A DNA stretch of 64,000 nt from Gammaproteobacteria bacterium (GCA_018813765.1 JAHJBC010000012.1:62001-126000), one strand, 5' to 3'; positions 16,299-25,223 are shown, counted from the stretch's first letter. Notes: generated by a model not told the origin, from the sequence alone. Translations and numbers: made by a program.

Positions 16299-18788
16299 AT
16301 GAACAGCAGAGCGTCACCGGAACATCGCAGTGCGGGCATGAGCAAGGAGGCGATCATGGTCTCGCTTGCCGATCACCTGATCTATTCCAACAGTAAATAC
16401 CCGGCCAACGCGACCACGCGCGACTGGTTCGAGACGGCGGCCCACAGCGTGCGCGACCGGCTGGTCGAGCGCTGGATGGAGACCATGCAGCGTTATTACG
16501 AACAGGATTCCAAGCGCATCTACTATTTGTCGCTGGAATTCCTGATGGGGCGCACGCTCAGCAACGCCATGCTCAACCTCGGCATGGACGAGCAGACGAA
16601 AGCGGCCCTTTACGAACTGGGGCAGGAGTTCGAGGCCGTCGCCGAGATCGAGTCCGACGCGGCGCTGGGCAATGGCGGCCTCGGTCGCCTCGCCGCCTGT
16701 TTCCTCGATTCCATGGCGACGCTGGATCTGCCCTGTTACGGCTACGGCATCCGCTACGAATACGGCATGTTCCGCCAGAGCATAGAAAGCGGCATGCAGG
16801 TTGAGCACCCCGACAACTGGCTGCGTTACGGCAATCCGTGGGAGTTTCCGCGTCCGGAACTGTTGTATCCGGTGAAGTTCGGCGGGCGGGTGGTGGAGTA
16901 CAAACATGAAGACGGTCACCTGCGCCATCACTGGGTGGATACCGACGATGTGATGGCGATGGCCTATGACACGCCCATCCCGGGGTACGGCGGCAATACG
17001 GTCAACAACATGCGGCTGTGGGCGGCGAAATCGTCGCGCGATTTCGAGCTGCGCTATTTCAATCAGGGCGACTATATCCAGGCCGTCGCCGACAAGAACG
17101 AGTCGGAGAACCTGTCCAAGGTGCTGTACCCGAACGACACCACCGAGATGGGGCGCGAACTGCGCTTGAAGCAGCAGTATTTCTTCGTCAGCGCCTCGCT
17201 GCAGGACATGCTCTACCGCTACAAGAAGAACCACGAGAGCTGGGTGCAACTGCCGGACAAGCTGGCCGTGCAGTTGAACGATACCCATCCGTCCATCGGC
17301 ATCGCCGAGATGATGCGCCTGCTGGTGGATGTCCATCACCAGACCTGGGATGAAGCGTGGAGCATGACCACGCGCATCTTTTCCTATACCAATCACACGT
17401 TGATGCCGGAAGCGCTGGAGACCTGGCCGGTGGCGATGTTCGAGACGCTGCTGCCGCGCCATCTGCAGATCATCTACGAGATCAACCACCGCTTCCTGCA
17501 ACAGGTGATGCACCATTTCCCCGGCGACGGGGCGTTGCTGCAGCGTCTGTCCATCATCGACGAGGGCGGCAGGCGCCGCATCCGCATGCCGCATCTGGCC
17601 ATCGTCGGCAGCCACACGGTGAACGGCGTTGCGGCACTGCATACCGAACTGATGAAGCGCACCATCTTCGCCGACTTCGAGCGCATCATGCCGGGCAAGT
17701 TCGTCAACATGACCAACGGGGTGACGCCGCGCCGCTGGCTCAATCAGGCCAACCCCGGATTGGCCAGGCTGATCACCGGGCGCATCGGCAAGGGCTGGGT
17801 GACCGATCTCGACCAGTTGCAGCAGTTGCGCCAGTACGCCGACGATGCCGAATTCCAGAAGGAGTTCCGTGCCGTCAAGCAGGCCAACAAGAGAGCGTTG
17901 GCCGAACTGATAAGCAAACGGCTCTGTATCGAGATCGACCCGACTTCACTGTTCGATATCCAGATCAAGCGCATTCACGAGTACAAGCGCCAGTTGCTCA
18001 ATGTGCTGCATGTCATCACGCTGTACAACCGCATCCGCAGCGGCACCTGCTCCGACATCGTGCCGCGCACGGTCATCATCGCCGGCAAGTCGGCACCCGG
18101 ATATGCGATGGCCAAGCTCATCATCCGGCTCATCAACGACGTCGCCGACATCGTCAACAACGACCAGCAGATCTGCGACAGGCTGAAGCTGGTGTTCATA
18201 CCCAACTACGATGTATCCAACGCCGAGCGCATCGTGCCGGCGGCCGACCTGTCCGAACAGATATCGACGGCCGGGACGGAAGCATCCGGCACCGGCAACA
18301 TGAAGCTGGCGCTGAACGGCGCGCTCACCATCGGCACGCTGGACGGGGCCAACATCGAGATACGCGAGGAGGTGGGGGCGGAGAATTTCTTCCTGTTCGG
18401 GCTTACCACGGACGAGGTGGAGGCGCTGCATCGCCAGGGATACGATGCCATGAGCTATTACCGGGGCAATGCCGAGTTGAAGCAGGCGCTGGATATGATC
18501 GCCTCCGGTTTCTTCTGTCCCGACGATTCGTCGCGCTATCAGGAGATAGTCGATGTGCTGCTCAAGAGCGGCGACCGCTTTCTGTTGCTGGCAGACTACG
18601 CGGCCTATGTCGCCTGCCAGGACAGGGTCGGCGAGCTGTATCGAGATACCGGGGAGTGGACGAAGCGCGCCATCCTGAACGTTGCCGGCATGGGAAAGTT
18701 CTCCAGCGACCGCACCATACGCCAGTATGCCGAACACATCTGGCATGTCGCCCCAATCCAGGCGCAAACCGACACAGGGCAAGCGTGA
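16299..18788 (+). CDS. glgP: Glycogen/maltodextrin phosphorylase
   Basis: This 829-residue enzyme releases glucose 1-phosphate from alpha-1,4 glucans. Family markers include YYLSLEFLMGRTL near 73, AALGNGGLGRLAACFLDSMA near 125, QLNDTHPSIGIAEMMRLL, the VNMTNGVTPRRWL stretch, and the PLP site EASGTGNMKLALNGA near 662, whose Lys binds the cofactor. GGGAGGT precedes the ATG by five bases. A 14-residue N-terminal extension comes before MSKEAIM, which may be an alternative start at 16338. Its stop overlaps the start of glk by one base, so glucan breakdown and glucose phosphorylation are coupled. Confidence 0.96.
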   Translation: MNSRASPEHRSAGMSKEAIMVSLADHLIYSNSKYPANATTRDWFETAAHSVRDRLVERWMETMQRYYEQDSKRIYYLSLEFLMGRTLSNAMLNLGMDEQTKAALYELGQEFEAVAEIESDAALGNGGLGRLAACFLDSMATLDLPCYGYGIRYEYGMFRQSIESGMQVEHPDNWLRYGNPWEFPRPELLYPVKFGGRVVEYKHEDGHLRHHWVDTDDVMAMAYDTPIPGYGGNTVNNMRLWAAKSSRDFELRYFNQGDYIQAVADKNESENLSKVLYPNDTTEMGRELRLKQQYFFVSASLQDMLYRYKKNHESWVQLPDKLAVQLNDTHPSIGIAEMMRLLVDVHHQTWDEAWSMTTRIFSYTNHTLMPEALETWPVAMFETLLPRHLQIIYEINHRFLQQVMHHFPGDGALLQRLSIIDEGGRRRIRMPHLAIVGSHTVNGVAALHTELMKRTIFADFERIMPGKFVNMTNGVTPRRWLNQANPGLARLITGRIGKGWVTDLDQLQQLRQYADDAEFQKEFRAVKQANKRALAELISKRLCIEIDPTSLFDIQIKRIHEYKRQLLNVLHVITLYNRIRSGTCSDIVPRTVIIAGKSAPGYAMAKLIIRLINDVADIVNNDQQICDRLKLVFIPNYDVSNAERIVPAADLSEQISTAGTEASGTGNMKLALNGALTIGTLDGANIEIREEVGAENFFLFGLTTDEVEALHRQGYDAMSYYRGNAELKQALDMIASGFFCPDDSSRYQEIVDVLLKSGDRFLLLADYAAYVACQDRVGELYRDTGEWTKRAILNVAGMGKFSSDRTIRQYAEHIWHVAPIQAQTDTGQA

Positions 18789-19876
18789 TGGTGCGGGTGA
18801 TCGCGGGCGACATCGGTGGAACCAAGACCCGGTTGGCGCTTGCAGTGGTCGAAGGACCGCGAGTGCGGCCACGTGACGGTGGGGCGGAGCCCTCTGGTGC
18901 GGGAGTGGCCGCATCGCACCTTCTCCCGCAAACGGCTGGCTTCGCCAGTAACGTGTCGAAGGTGCTCATCGAGATCGAGACGGAATTTCAGAGCGGCAAT
19001 TTCCCCACCTTCGACGCTTTACTGGCGGATTTCCTGAAGGACAGGCATACGCCCGAGCGCGCCGCTTTCGGCATTGCCGGGCCGGTACTGAACCGCATCG
19101 GCAGCGCCACCAATCTGCCCTGGCGCATAGAGGCGGATGCCTTGCAGCGGCGCTTCGGTTTCGGGGTTTGCACCTTGCTCAACGATCTGGAGGCGACGGC
19201 CTGCGGCATCCCGGCCCTCGGGCCGGATGACCTGCTGGCGTTGCGGCCGGGCGCGGTGGGTGCTTGCGGCAACGCCGCCGTGATCGCCGCCGGAACCGGT
19301 CTGGGCGAAGCCGGGTTGTACTGGGACGGGCAGCGGCACCATCCCTATGCCAGCGAAGGCGGCCATGCCAGCTTCAGCCCGCAGGACGAACTGGAGATAG
19401 GCTTCCTGCGCCACCTGCAACTGCGCCACCCCCATGTCAGTTGGGAGCGCGTGGTCTCCGGCATGGGGCTGTGCAGTTTGCACGAGTTCATGCGCATCTA
19501 TCGCGACCAGCCCGCACCGCAGTGGCTGGTGCAGGAGATGCAGAAGGGTGATGCGGCAGCCGTCATTTCGAAGGCGGCGCTGGACGGCAGCGACGCGATC
19601 TGCGTCGAGACGTTGCAGCGTTTCGTGCGCTTGTATGGCGCCGAAGCGGGCAACCTGGCGCTCAAGACGATGAGCCGTGGCGGACTGTATGTAGGCGGCG
19701 GCATCGCGCCGAAGATTTTGCCGCTGCTGAAGGGCGAGACCTTCGCCGAAGCCTTCCTGGGCAAGGGCCGCATGCGTGCGCTGCTGGAAACGATGCCGTT
19801 GCGGGTGATCCTCAACGATCGCGCCGCCCTGTATGGCGCGGCGCTGATCGCGGCGGAAGGCGGCATGAATAGTTGA
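18788..19876 (+). CDS. glk: Glucokinase with in-frame palindromic insert
   Basis: Glucokinase of the ROK-unrelated bacterial Glk family, 362 residues: phosphate loop GDIGGTKTRLAL near 8, FGIAGPVLNRI near 95, NDLEATACGIPAL with the catalytic Asp, AAGTGLGEAGL and EGGHASFSPQ near 190, and GGGIAPKILPLL late. Residues about 25-57 are foreign to the family: they come from a palindromic element also found in the ABC exporter at 23.4 kb and in cysN. Without it the first strands read ALAVVEGPR to KVLIEIETEF, a normal glucokinase turn, so the insert falls in a surface loop. Coupled to glgP. Confidence 0.92.
   Translation: MVRVIAGDIGGTKTRLALAVVEGPRVRPRDGGAEPSGAGVAASHLLPQTAGFASNVSKVLIEIETEFQSGNFPTFDALLADFLKDRHTPERAAFGIAGPVLNRIGSATNLPWRIEADALQRRFGFGVCTLLNDLEATACGIPALGPDDLLALRPGAVGACGNAAVIAAGTGLGEAGLYWDGQRHHPYASEGGHASFSPQDELEIGFLRHLQLRHPHVSWERVVSGMGLCSLHEFMRIYRDQPAPQWLVQEMQKGDAAAVISKAALDGSDAICVETLQRFVRLYGAEAGNLALKTMSRGGLYVGGGIAPKILPLLKGETFAEAFLGKGRMRALLETMPLRVILNDRAALYGAALIAAEGGMNS
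18859..18958. repeat. Protein-coding palindromic element, copy 1 (in glk)
   Basis: The 63-bp core 18896-18958 starts GGTGCGGGAGTG and contains CTCCCGCAAACGGCTG, the hairpin CTGGC-TTC-GCCAG and the end AGTAACGTGTCG. An outer arm at 18859-18871 pairs with 18906-18917. It is read in frame as GAGV...LPQTAGFASNVS. Confidence 0.9.
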
Positions 19877-19987
19877 GTGTTTTTCATTGTTCGTCGGCGC
19901 ACATTGTGGCAGGATGCGCTCCATCGCTGCGCATCGCGCGGCAGGTGAACAGAGGGCTGGTTGCTGGACAACCACAGGGACGGCGTA

Positions 19988-22036
19988 ATGGGAAAACTAA
20001 TCGATCACATCAAGCATTTCACGCTCGGTCGTTTGCTCATTGCCCTTTCACTCATCGCCGTCACTGTCGCGTTCCTGCTCATATTCTTCCTGTCCGAAGT
20101 GGTGCGCGACCGCGCCATCCATGAACTGGCGCGCGACGATGCGCGGCAGACCTCCAAACTGGTGTTCCAGAGCCTGTATTCCGCCATGCGCAAGGGCTGG
20201 AACAAGGCCGAGATCAACGATTCCATCCAGCGCCTGAATTCGACTTTCCCCGATCTCAAGATCAAGGTCTACCGCGGCGAGATCGTCGCTGCCCAGTTCG
20301 GGACGATGCTGGGCGAGCAGGAGGACATACGCCAAGACGCACCGTTGTCGCATGCGCTGCAGAGCGGAGAAGAATCGATGGCGTTCCCGGCCAAGGATTC
20401 CATCCGCTATTTGTTCCCGGTCATCGCGACCCAGGAATGCCTGGTCTGCCACACGCAATCGTTCGCGGGCGCGGTGCACGGCGTGATCGACATCACCTAT
20501 CCGATCACTTCGCTGAAGGTCTCGTTCAACGAAGTGATCAACACCATCGTCGCCTACACCCTGATCATCATCGCGCTGGTGTTTGTCATCCTCTACCTGA
20601 AGTTGCGCTATCTGGTCGTGTTGCCGATCGCCAATCTGGTCGGGGTAATGCGCAGCGTGACGGTGGACATGGACCTGAACCGCCGTGTCAGCAACCACAA
20701 CTGGCTGGTCGAACTCAAGCATCTGGCGGATTATTTCAACCACCTGCTGCAGACGGTGCAGGAATATAACGCCAAGCTGGAAGAACTATCGGTGCGCGAC
20801 CCGCTCACCGGCCTGTACAACCGGCGCAAGTTCCACGAGTTCATGCACTACGAGATTATCCGCGCCGAGCGGCATAATCAGGGCTTCTCGGTGATCATGA
20901 TCGACCTGGACAACTTCAAGTACATCAACGACACCTTCGGACATCCCATCGGCGACATGGTGCTCAAGGAACTGACGGCGATGCTGACCGTGGGCTTGCG
21001 CAAGGGCGATGTGCTGGCGCGCATGGGCGGCGACGAGTTCGCCATCATCCTGCCGGAGACCCCGGCCGCCAACGGCCTGCTGGTGGCGAACAAGCTGCAT
21101 CAGGCGCTGGCCGGACGCGAATTCGAGCTGCCCGTCGGCAAGATACGCTCCACCGCCAGCTTCAGCATGGTGAGCTATCCCGAGGACGGCAAGACCGAGG
21201 AGGAACTCTATTCGGCGATGGACGTGGTGCTGTACAAGGCCAAGATGCACGGCAAGAACCAGGTCATGACTGCCGAGTCGGAAGAAGATCGCAGCATGAT
21301 GAGCATCTTCAAGCAGGGCGATTTCCTGCGCAACGCGCTGCGCGAGGACCGCATCGAGGCCTTCCTGCAGCCCATCGTCGAATTGAAGAGCGGTGGCGTG
21401 GTCGCCTATGAGGTGCTGGTGCGCATCCGCGACGGCGAGACCATCATCCCGGCCGGCGAATTCATCGAGGTCGCCGAGGAGCTTGGCATGGCCAAGGAAC
21501 TTGATCGCGAAGTGTTCCGCAAGGGGTTGGCGCATTACGCCAAGATTGCCAGGACATGTCCGCAGGCCAAGATGTTCTTCAACCTGTTTCCGCGCAGTTT
21601 CAACGACATCGAATGGGTGCGCGGCATCCCGGACACGGTGCGCGCGGCGGGCGTCCCCTGCGAGAACATCGTGCTGGAGATCACCGAACGCGAAGCCTTG
21701 CCCAACCTGACGCAGGTGCGCGCGGTGATCGAGGAATTGCGCGAGAGCCGCATCGCGGTGGCGCTGGACGACTTCGGCAGCGGCTTCTCTTCCTTCCTCT
21801 ACCTGAAATACCTGGAGATCGACTACGTCAAGATCGAAGGCAGCTTCGTGCGCCAGATCGTAGCCGACGAGCGCGACCGCATCATGGTCACGCACATCAA
21901 CAACATGGCGCACGAGTTCGGTCTCAAGACCGTGGCCGAGTTCGTCGAGGACGAGATGACCGCGCAGATGCTGGCCGAGATCGGCGTGGATTTCGCCCAG
22001 GGCTACCACTTCGGCAGGCCTGCCCGCCCCGAATGA
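19988..22036 (+). CDS. GGDEF-EAL protein with periplasmic CxxCH sensor
   Basis: From MGKLIDHIKHF (682 residues). Membrane helices at about 14-37 and 186-206 enclose a periplasmic domain that carries CLVCH at 151-155, a c-type haem-binding motif. A HAMP-like linker follows, then a GGDEF domain with RMGGDEFAIILP and the inhibitory I-site RKGD five residues before it, then an EAL domain with AYEVLVR in place of EAL, keeping the metal and general-base residues (FFNLFP, EITERE, DDFGSG, VKIEG, AEFVED, QGYHFG). So both c-di-GMP synthesis and breakdown look possible, under redox or gas control. A TTG at 19961 is an alternative start. A second haem-motif cyclase is at 54.5 kb. Confidence 0.88.
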   Translation: MGKLIDHIKHFTLGRLLIALSLIAVTVAFLLIFFLSEVVRDRAIHELARDDARQTSKLVFQSLYSAMRKGWNKAEINDSIQRLNSTFPDLKIKVYRGEIVAAQFGTMLGEQEDIRQDAPLSHALQSGEESMAFPAKDSIRYLFPVIATQECLVCHTQSFAGAVHGVIDITYPITSLKVSFNEVINTIVAYTLIIIALVFVILYLKLRYLVVLPIANLVGVMRSVTVDMDLNRRVSNHNWLVELKHLADYFNHLLQTVQEYNAKLEELSVRDPLTGLYNRRKFHEFMHYEIIRAERHNQGFSVIMIDLDNFKYINDTFGHPIGDMVLKELTAMLTVGLRKGDVLARMGGDEFAIILPETPAANGLLVANKLHQALAGREFELPVGKIRSTASFSMVSYPEDGKTEEELYSAMDVVLYKAKMHGKNQVMTAESEEDRSMMSIFKQGDFLRNALREDRIEAFLQPIVELKSGGVVAYEVLVRIRDGETIIPAGEFIEVAEELGMAKELDREVFRKGLAHYAKIARTCPQAKMFFNLFPRSFNDIEWVRGIPDTVRAAGVPCENIVLEITEREALPNLTQVRAVIEELRESRIAVALDDFGSGFSSFLYLKYLEIDYVKIEGSFVRQIVADERDRIMVTHINNMAHEFGLKTVAEFVEDEMTAQMLAEIGVDFAQGYHFGRPARPE

Positions 22037-22171
22037 GGCCGCCGGCGCGCCCTGGTCGGGCTTGCCACAAGCTGGTGCGGGATGCGACATTCGGGTGCAT
22101 GGTGTCGCTTTTGCATGTTTCCCTGTTTCCCTGTTTCAACAATCTCTTTGATAATCAACGCATAGTCAGGC

Positions 22172-22186
22172 TGGCATGATGCTTGC
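22172..22186 (+). promoter_or_regulatory. Candidate sigma-54 promoter of a small RNA
   Basis: TGGCAT, five bases (GATGC), TTGC: the -24 GG and -12 GC elements are spaced exactly. No gene starts within 100 bases; an intrinsic terminator follows at 22254-22283. Confidence 0.6.
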
Positions 22187-22197
22187 AAAGTAAATGG

Positions 22198-22283
22198 CAA
22201 GAGTGTGCCGGGATCCTTCCCTCCCAGCGCTTTCTTGCTTCTCCTCCTGACTTGGGCATCCCGCGCGGATGCCCGTTTTTTTT
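22198..22283 (+). ncRNA. Candidate small RNA (about 86 nt)
   Basis: Between the sigma-54-type promoter and a strong terminator lies a short segment with no reading frame of note. It is CU-rich, with CCTTCCCTCCC and CTTCTCCTCCTGAC, the latter complementary to Shine-Dalgarno sequences. The terminator is GGGCATCC, a CGCGC loop and GGATGCCC followed by G and eight T residues. Transcript start near 22198 is set from the promoter spacing. No known RNA family was recognised. Confidence 0.5.
22254..22283 (+). terminator. Strong intrinsic terminator
   Basis: Perfect 8-bp stem GGGCATCC/GGATGCCC, five-base loop, eight T residues. It ends the candidate small RNA and could also stop read-through from the GGDEF-EAL gene. 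Confidence 0.88.
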
Positions 22284-22333
22284 CCGGCCCTGCGAACGGC
22301 TATAATCCGCCCCTGTCATTGAACGGTTCCACC

Positions 22334-24232
22334 ATGCGCTCCCTGTCTTCTTCAGCTTCTTCTTCTCCTTCCGCATCCCACGCCGAGAACCGCGCCGACT
22401 GGCAGACCCTGCGTTCGCTGATTCCTTACCTGCTGGAGTTCAGGTGGCGCGTCGTGATCGCGCTCTCCCTGCTGGTGCTGGCCAAGCTCGCCAACGTGAC
22501 CGTGCCGCTGGCGCTGAAGGAGATCATCGACGCGCTGGACCCGAAACAGGCGGTGCTCATGGTGCCGGTTGCCCTCGTCATCGGCTACGGCGTGCTGCGC
22601 ATGCTCAGCACGCTGTTTGGCGAATTGCGCGACGCCATCTTCGCCAAGGTCACGCAACGCGCGATTCGGCGCCTGGCGCTGCAGGTGTTCGAGCACCTGC
22701 ACAGCCTTTCGCTGCGCTTCCATCTAGACCGCCAGACCGGCGGGGTGTCGCGCGACATCGAGCGCGGCACGCGCGGCATCAGTTTCCTGCTCAACTTCAT
22801 GCTGTTCAACATCCTGCCCACACTGCTGGAGATCGGGCTGGTGGCCATCATCCTGTTCACCAAATACGATGCCCGCTTCGCCATCATCACCTTCGTCACG
22901 CTACTGGCCTACATCGCCTTCACCCTGATCGTCACCGAGTGGCGCATGGTGGTGCGCCGCTCGATGAACGAGCTCGATTCCAAGGCCAACACCCGTGCCA
23001 TCGACAGCCTGCTCAACTATGAGACGGTCAAGTATTTCGGCAACGAACGCTACGAGGCGCAACGCTACGACCAGAACATGCAGCACTGGGAGGTGGCGGC
23101 GGTGCGCAACTCCACCTCGCTGGCGCTGCTGAACGCGGGGCAGAGCGTCATCGTTGCTGTCGGCGTCACGCTGCTGATGTTGCTGGCCGCCGAGCAGGTG
23201 GTGGATGGCACGATGACGGTGGGCGACCTGGTGCTGGTCAACGTATTCATGATCCAGTTGTACATGCCGCTGCATTTTCTCGGCTTCGTCTACCGCGAGA
23301 TCCGCCACGCGCTGGCCGACATGGAGAAGATGTTCGGCCTGCTGCACGAGAATCGCGAGATCGCCGATGCGCCGGATGCACGCCAACTCGTGGTGGGCAA
23401 GGGTGCGGTGCGGTCACGACACGGTGCGGCGGAGCCGACGGGTGCGGGAGTGACCGCATCGCACCCCCTCCCGCAAACGGCTGTCTTCGACAGTAACGTG
23501 TCGGGGGTGCGATTTGAAGGGGTCAACTTCGCCTATGAGGCCGACCGCCAGATATTGTTCGATGTGAGTTTCGAGATACCGGAAGGTCATACCGTCGCGG
23601 TGGTGGGGTCGAGCGGGGCGGGAAAATCCACGCTGTCGCGTCTGCTGTTCCGCTTCTACGATGTGCAACAGGGGCGCATCCTGCTCAACGGGCAGGATAT
23701 CCGCAGCGTGACGCAGGCCAGCCTGCGCGCGGCCATCGGCATCGTGCCGCAGGATACGGTGCTGTTCAACGACACCATCTATTACAACATCGCCTACGGC
23801 CGCCCCGACGCGACGCGCGAGGAGATCGTCGCGGCAGCGCAGGCGGCGCATATCCATTCCTTCGTTGAATCGCTGCCGCAGGGTTACGAGACGACGGTGG
23901 GCGAGCGCGGATTGAAGCTCTCCGGCGGCGAGAAGCAGCGCGTGGCGATCGCCCGCGCCATCCTGAAGAATCCTGCGATATTGATCTTCGACGAGGCGAC
24001 TTCTGCGCTCGATTCCAAGTCGGAAAAGGCCATCCAGGCCGAATTGCGCGCCATCGCGCAGAACCGCACCACGCTGGTCATTGCGCACCGTTTGTCGACT
24101 GTGGTCGACGCTCATCAGATTCTGGTGCTGGATAAAGGCCGCGTCATCGAACGTGGAACGCACCGTAACTTGTTGGAATTAAACGGGATGTACGCGCAGA
24201 TGTGGGCTTTGCAGCAGCAGGAGGAGCGCTGA
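22334..24232 (+). CDS. Atm1-type ABC exporter with in-frame palindromic insert
   Basis: A 632-residue half-transporter, membrane domain first. It has six helices (about 30-330) and family features of the Atm1/heavy-metal-tolerance group such as IERGTRGISFLLNFMLFN and LLNYETVKYFGNERYE. The nucleotide domain has Walker A GSSGAGKSTLSRL, signature LSGGEKQRVAIAR, Walker B ILIFDEATSAL and the H-loop AHRLSTV. Such transporters export glutathione-linked iron-sulfur or metal compounds from the cytoplasm. Residues about 357-390, between the membrane and ATPase domains, are an insert encoded by the same palindromic element as in glk and cysN. The ATG at 22334 follows a TATAAT at 22301; a GTG frame upstream would only add non-family sequence. 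Confidence 0.9.
   Translation: MRSLSSSASSSPSASHAENRADWQTLRSLIPYLLEFRWRVVIALSLLVLAKLANVTVPLALKEIIDALDPKQAVLMVPVALVIGYGVLRMLSTLFGELRDAIFAKVTQRAIRRLALQVFEHLHSLSLRFHLDRQTGGVSRDIERGTRGISFLLNFMLFNILPTLLEIGLVAIILFTKYDARFAIITFVTLLAYIAFTLIVTEWRMVVRRSMNELDSKANTRAIDSLLNYETVKYFGNERYEAQRYDQNMQHWEVAAVRNSTSLALLNAGQSVIVAVGVTLLMLLAAEQVVDGTMTVGDLVLVNVFMIQLYMPLHFLGFVYREIRHALADMEKMFGLLHENREIADAPDARQLVVGKGAVRSRHGAAEPTGAGVTASHPLPQTAVFDSNVSGVRFEGVNFAYEADRQILFDVSFEIPEGHTVAVVGSSGAGKSTLSRLLFRFYDVQQGRILLNGQDIRSVTQASLRAAIGIVPQDTVLFNDTIYYNIAYGRPDATREEIVAAAQAAHIHSFVESLPQGYETTVGERGLKLSGGEKQRVAIARAILKNPAILIFDEATSALDSKSEKAIQAELRAIAQNRTTLVIAHRLSTVVDAHQILVLDKGRVIERGTHRNLLELNGMYAQMWALQQQEER
23402..23503. repeat. Protein-coding palindromic element, copy 2 (in ABC exporter)
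   Basis: Core 23441-23503, 63 bp like copy 1. Outer arms 23402-23416 and 23451-23465 match at 14 of 15 positions; CGACACG (23417-23423) mirrors CGTGTCG at the end; the small hairpin reads CTGTC-TTC-GACAG, with a paired change against copies 1 and 3. Confidence 0.9.
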
Positions 24233-24249
24233 CATATTTGCGACATGCG

Positions 24250-24279
24250 TTGAACATTATGAATTTATTAAGGTATCCT
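24250..24279 (+). promoter_or_regulatory. Candidate promoter for pbpG
   Basis: TTGAAC at 24250-24255, 18 bases, TATCCT at 24274-24279; 33 bases before the ATG. Confidence 0.45.
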
Positions 24280-24311
24280 GCCGCCCAGTCGCAAGTCATT
24301 GAAGGGGAATC

Positions 24312-25193
24312 ATGCGCAAGACGATATTGATGCTGTTGTTGCTGGGACATGTGCTGCTGGCGCATGCGGCAACGGACGGCACTCCCATAGCGTTGATGGA
24401 CGACGACTCCATCAATGCCATCCTGAAAAAGAGCCGCATGCCCAAGCTGGGTTCTGCCGTCGCACTGATCTATGACGAGCAGGGCCAACGGCCGCTATAT
24501 TCGAAGAATGCGGACGATGTCGTGTCCATCGCCTCCATCACCAAGCTGGCAACCGCGATGGTGATCCTGGACGCACGGCTGCCGCTGGACGAGCCGATCA
24601 GCATCGAGCCGGAAGACCGCGACCGCCTGAAGGGATCGCGTTCGCGCATGGCCAGTGGCATGACCCTGACGCGCGGCGAACTGATCAAACTGGCGCTGAT
24701 GGCCTCGGAGAACAAGGCGGCAGCCGCGCTGGCGCGCACTTATCCGGGCGGCACCCAGGTCGCACTGGCGATGATGAATGCCAAGGCGCGCGAACTGGGG
24801 ATGGATTCCACGCATTTCTCCGACCCGACCGGATTGCGCAGCGAGAACGTCTCCACGGCGCAGGATCTGGTGAAACTGGTGATGGCCGCGCAGAACTACG
24901 AACTGATCCAACAGTACAGCACATCGAGCTCGCATGTGGTGAAACTGGACGAGCGCCGCAGCATGCGCTTCGGCAACACCAATCCGCTGGTGCGCAATGC
25001 TTCATGGGACATCGGACTCAGCAAGACCGGCTACATCAGCGAGGCGGGGCGCTGTCTGGTGATGCAGGTGAAGATACTGCAACGTCCCATGATCATCGTG
25101 CTGCTGGATTCCTGGGGCAAGCGCACCCGCGTGGGCGATGCCAATCGTATCAAGCACTGGATGGAGAACGCCGTAGCGCGGGTCGTCCGCTAA
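24312..25193 (+). CDS. pbpG: D-alanyl-D-alanine endopeptidase (PBP7/8 type)
   Basis: A 293-residue low-molecular-mass penicillin-binding protein. A signal peptide (MRKTILMLLLLGHVLLAHA) leads to the periplasm. The three active-site motifs are in order: SITK (near 75, nucleophile Ser), SEN (near 137) and KTGYI (near 239). PBP7/8 proteins cut D-Ala-meso-DAP cross-links in peptidoglycan. Length fits PbpG rather than the larger DacA group, and there is no C-terminal membrane-anchoring helix. GAAGGGGA precedes the ATG. A two-way terminator follows the stop. Confidence 0.9.
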   Translation: MRKTILMLLLLGHVLLAHAATDGTPIALMDDDSINAILKKSRMPKLGSAVALIYDEQGQRPLYSKNADDVVSIASITKLATAMVILDARLPLDEPISIEPEDRDRLKGSRSRMASGMTLTRGELIKLALMASENKAAAALARTYPGGTQVALAMMNAKARELGMDSTHFSDPTGLRSENVSTAQDLVKLVMAAQNYELIQQYSTSSSHVVKLDERRSMRFGNTNPLVRNASWDIGLSKTGYISEAGRCLVMQVKILQRPMIIVLLDSWGKRTRVGDANRIKHWMENAVARVVR

Positions 25194-25223
25194 ACAGCAA
25201 TCACCGGGAACAATTCAAGACAC

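Noticed and set aside
17357-18787. Plus-strand frame in front of glk that would make an 839-residue protein
   Set aside because: The part before 18788 is glgP read in another frame; glucokinase begins at the ATG at 18788.
18859-18958. Repeat in glk read as a sign of a frameshift or broken gene
   Set aside because: The frame is preserved on both sides, the same core is in frame in two other genes, and all glucokinase motifs are present.
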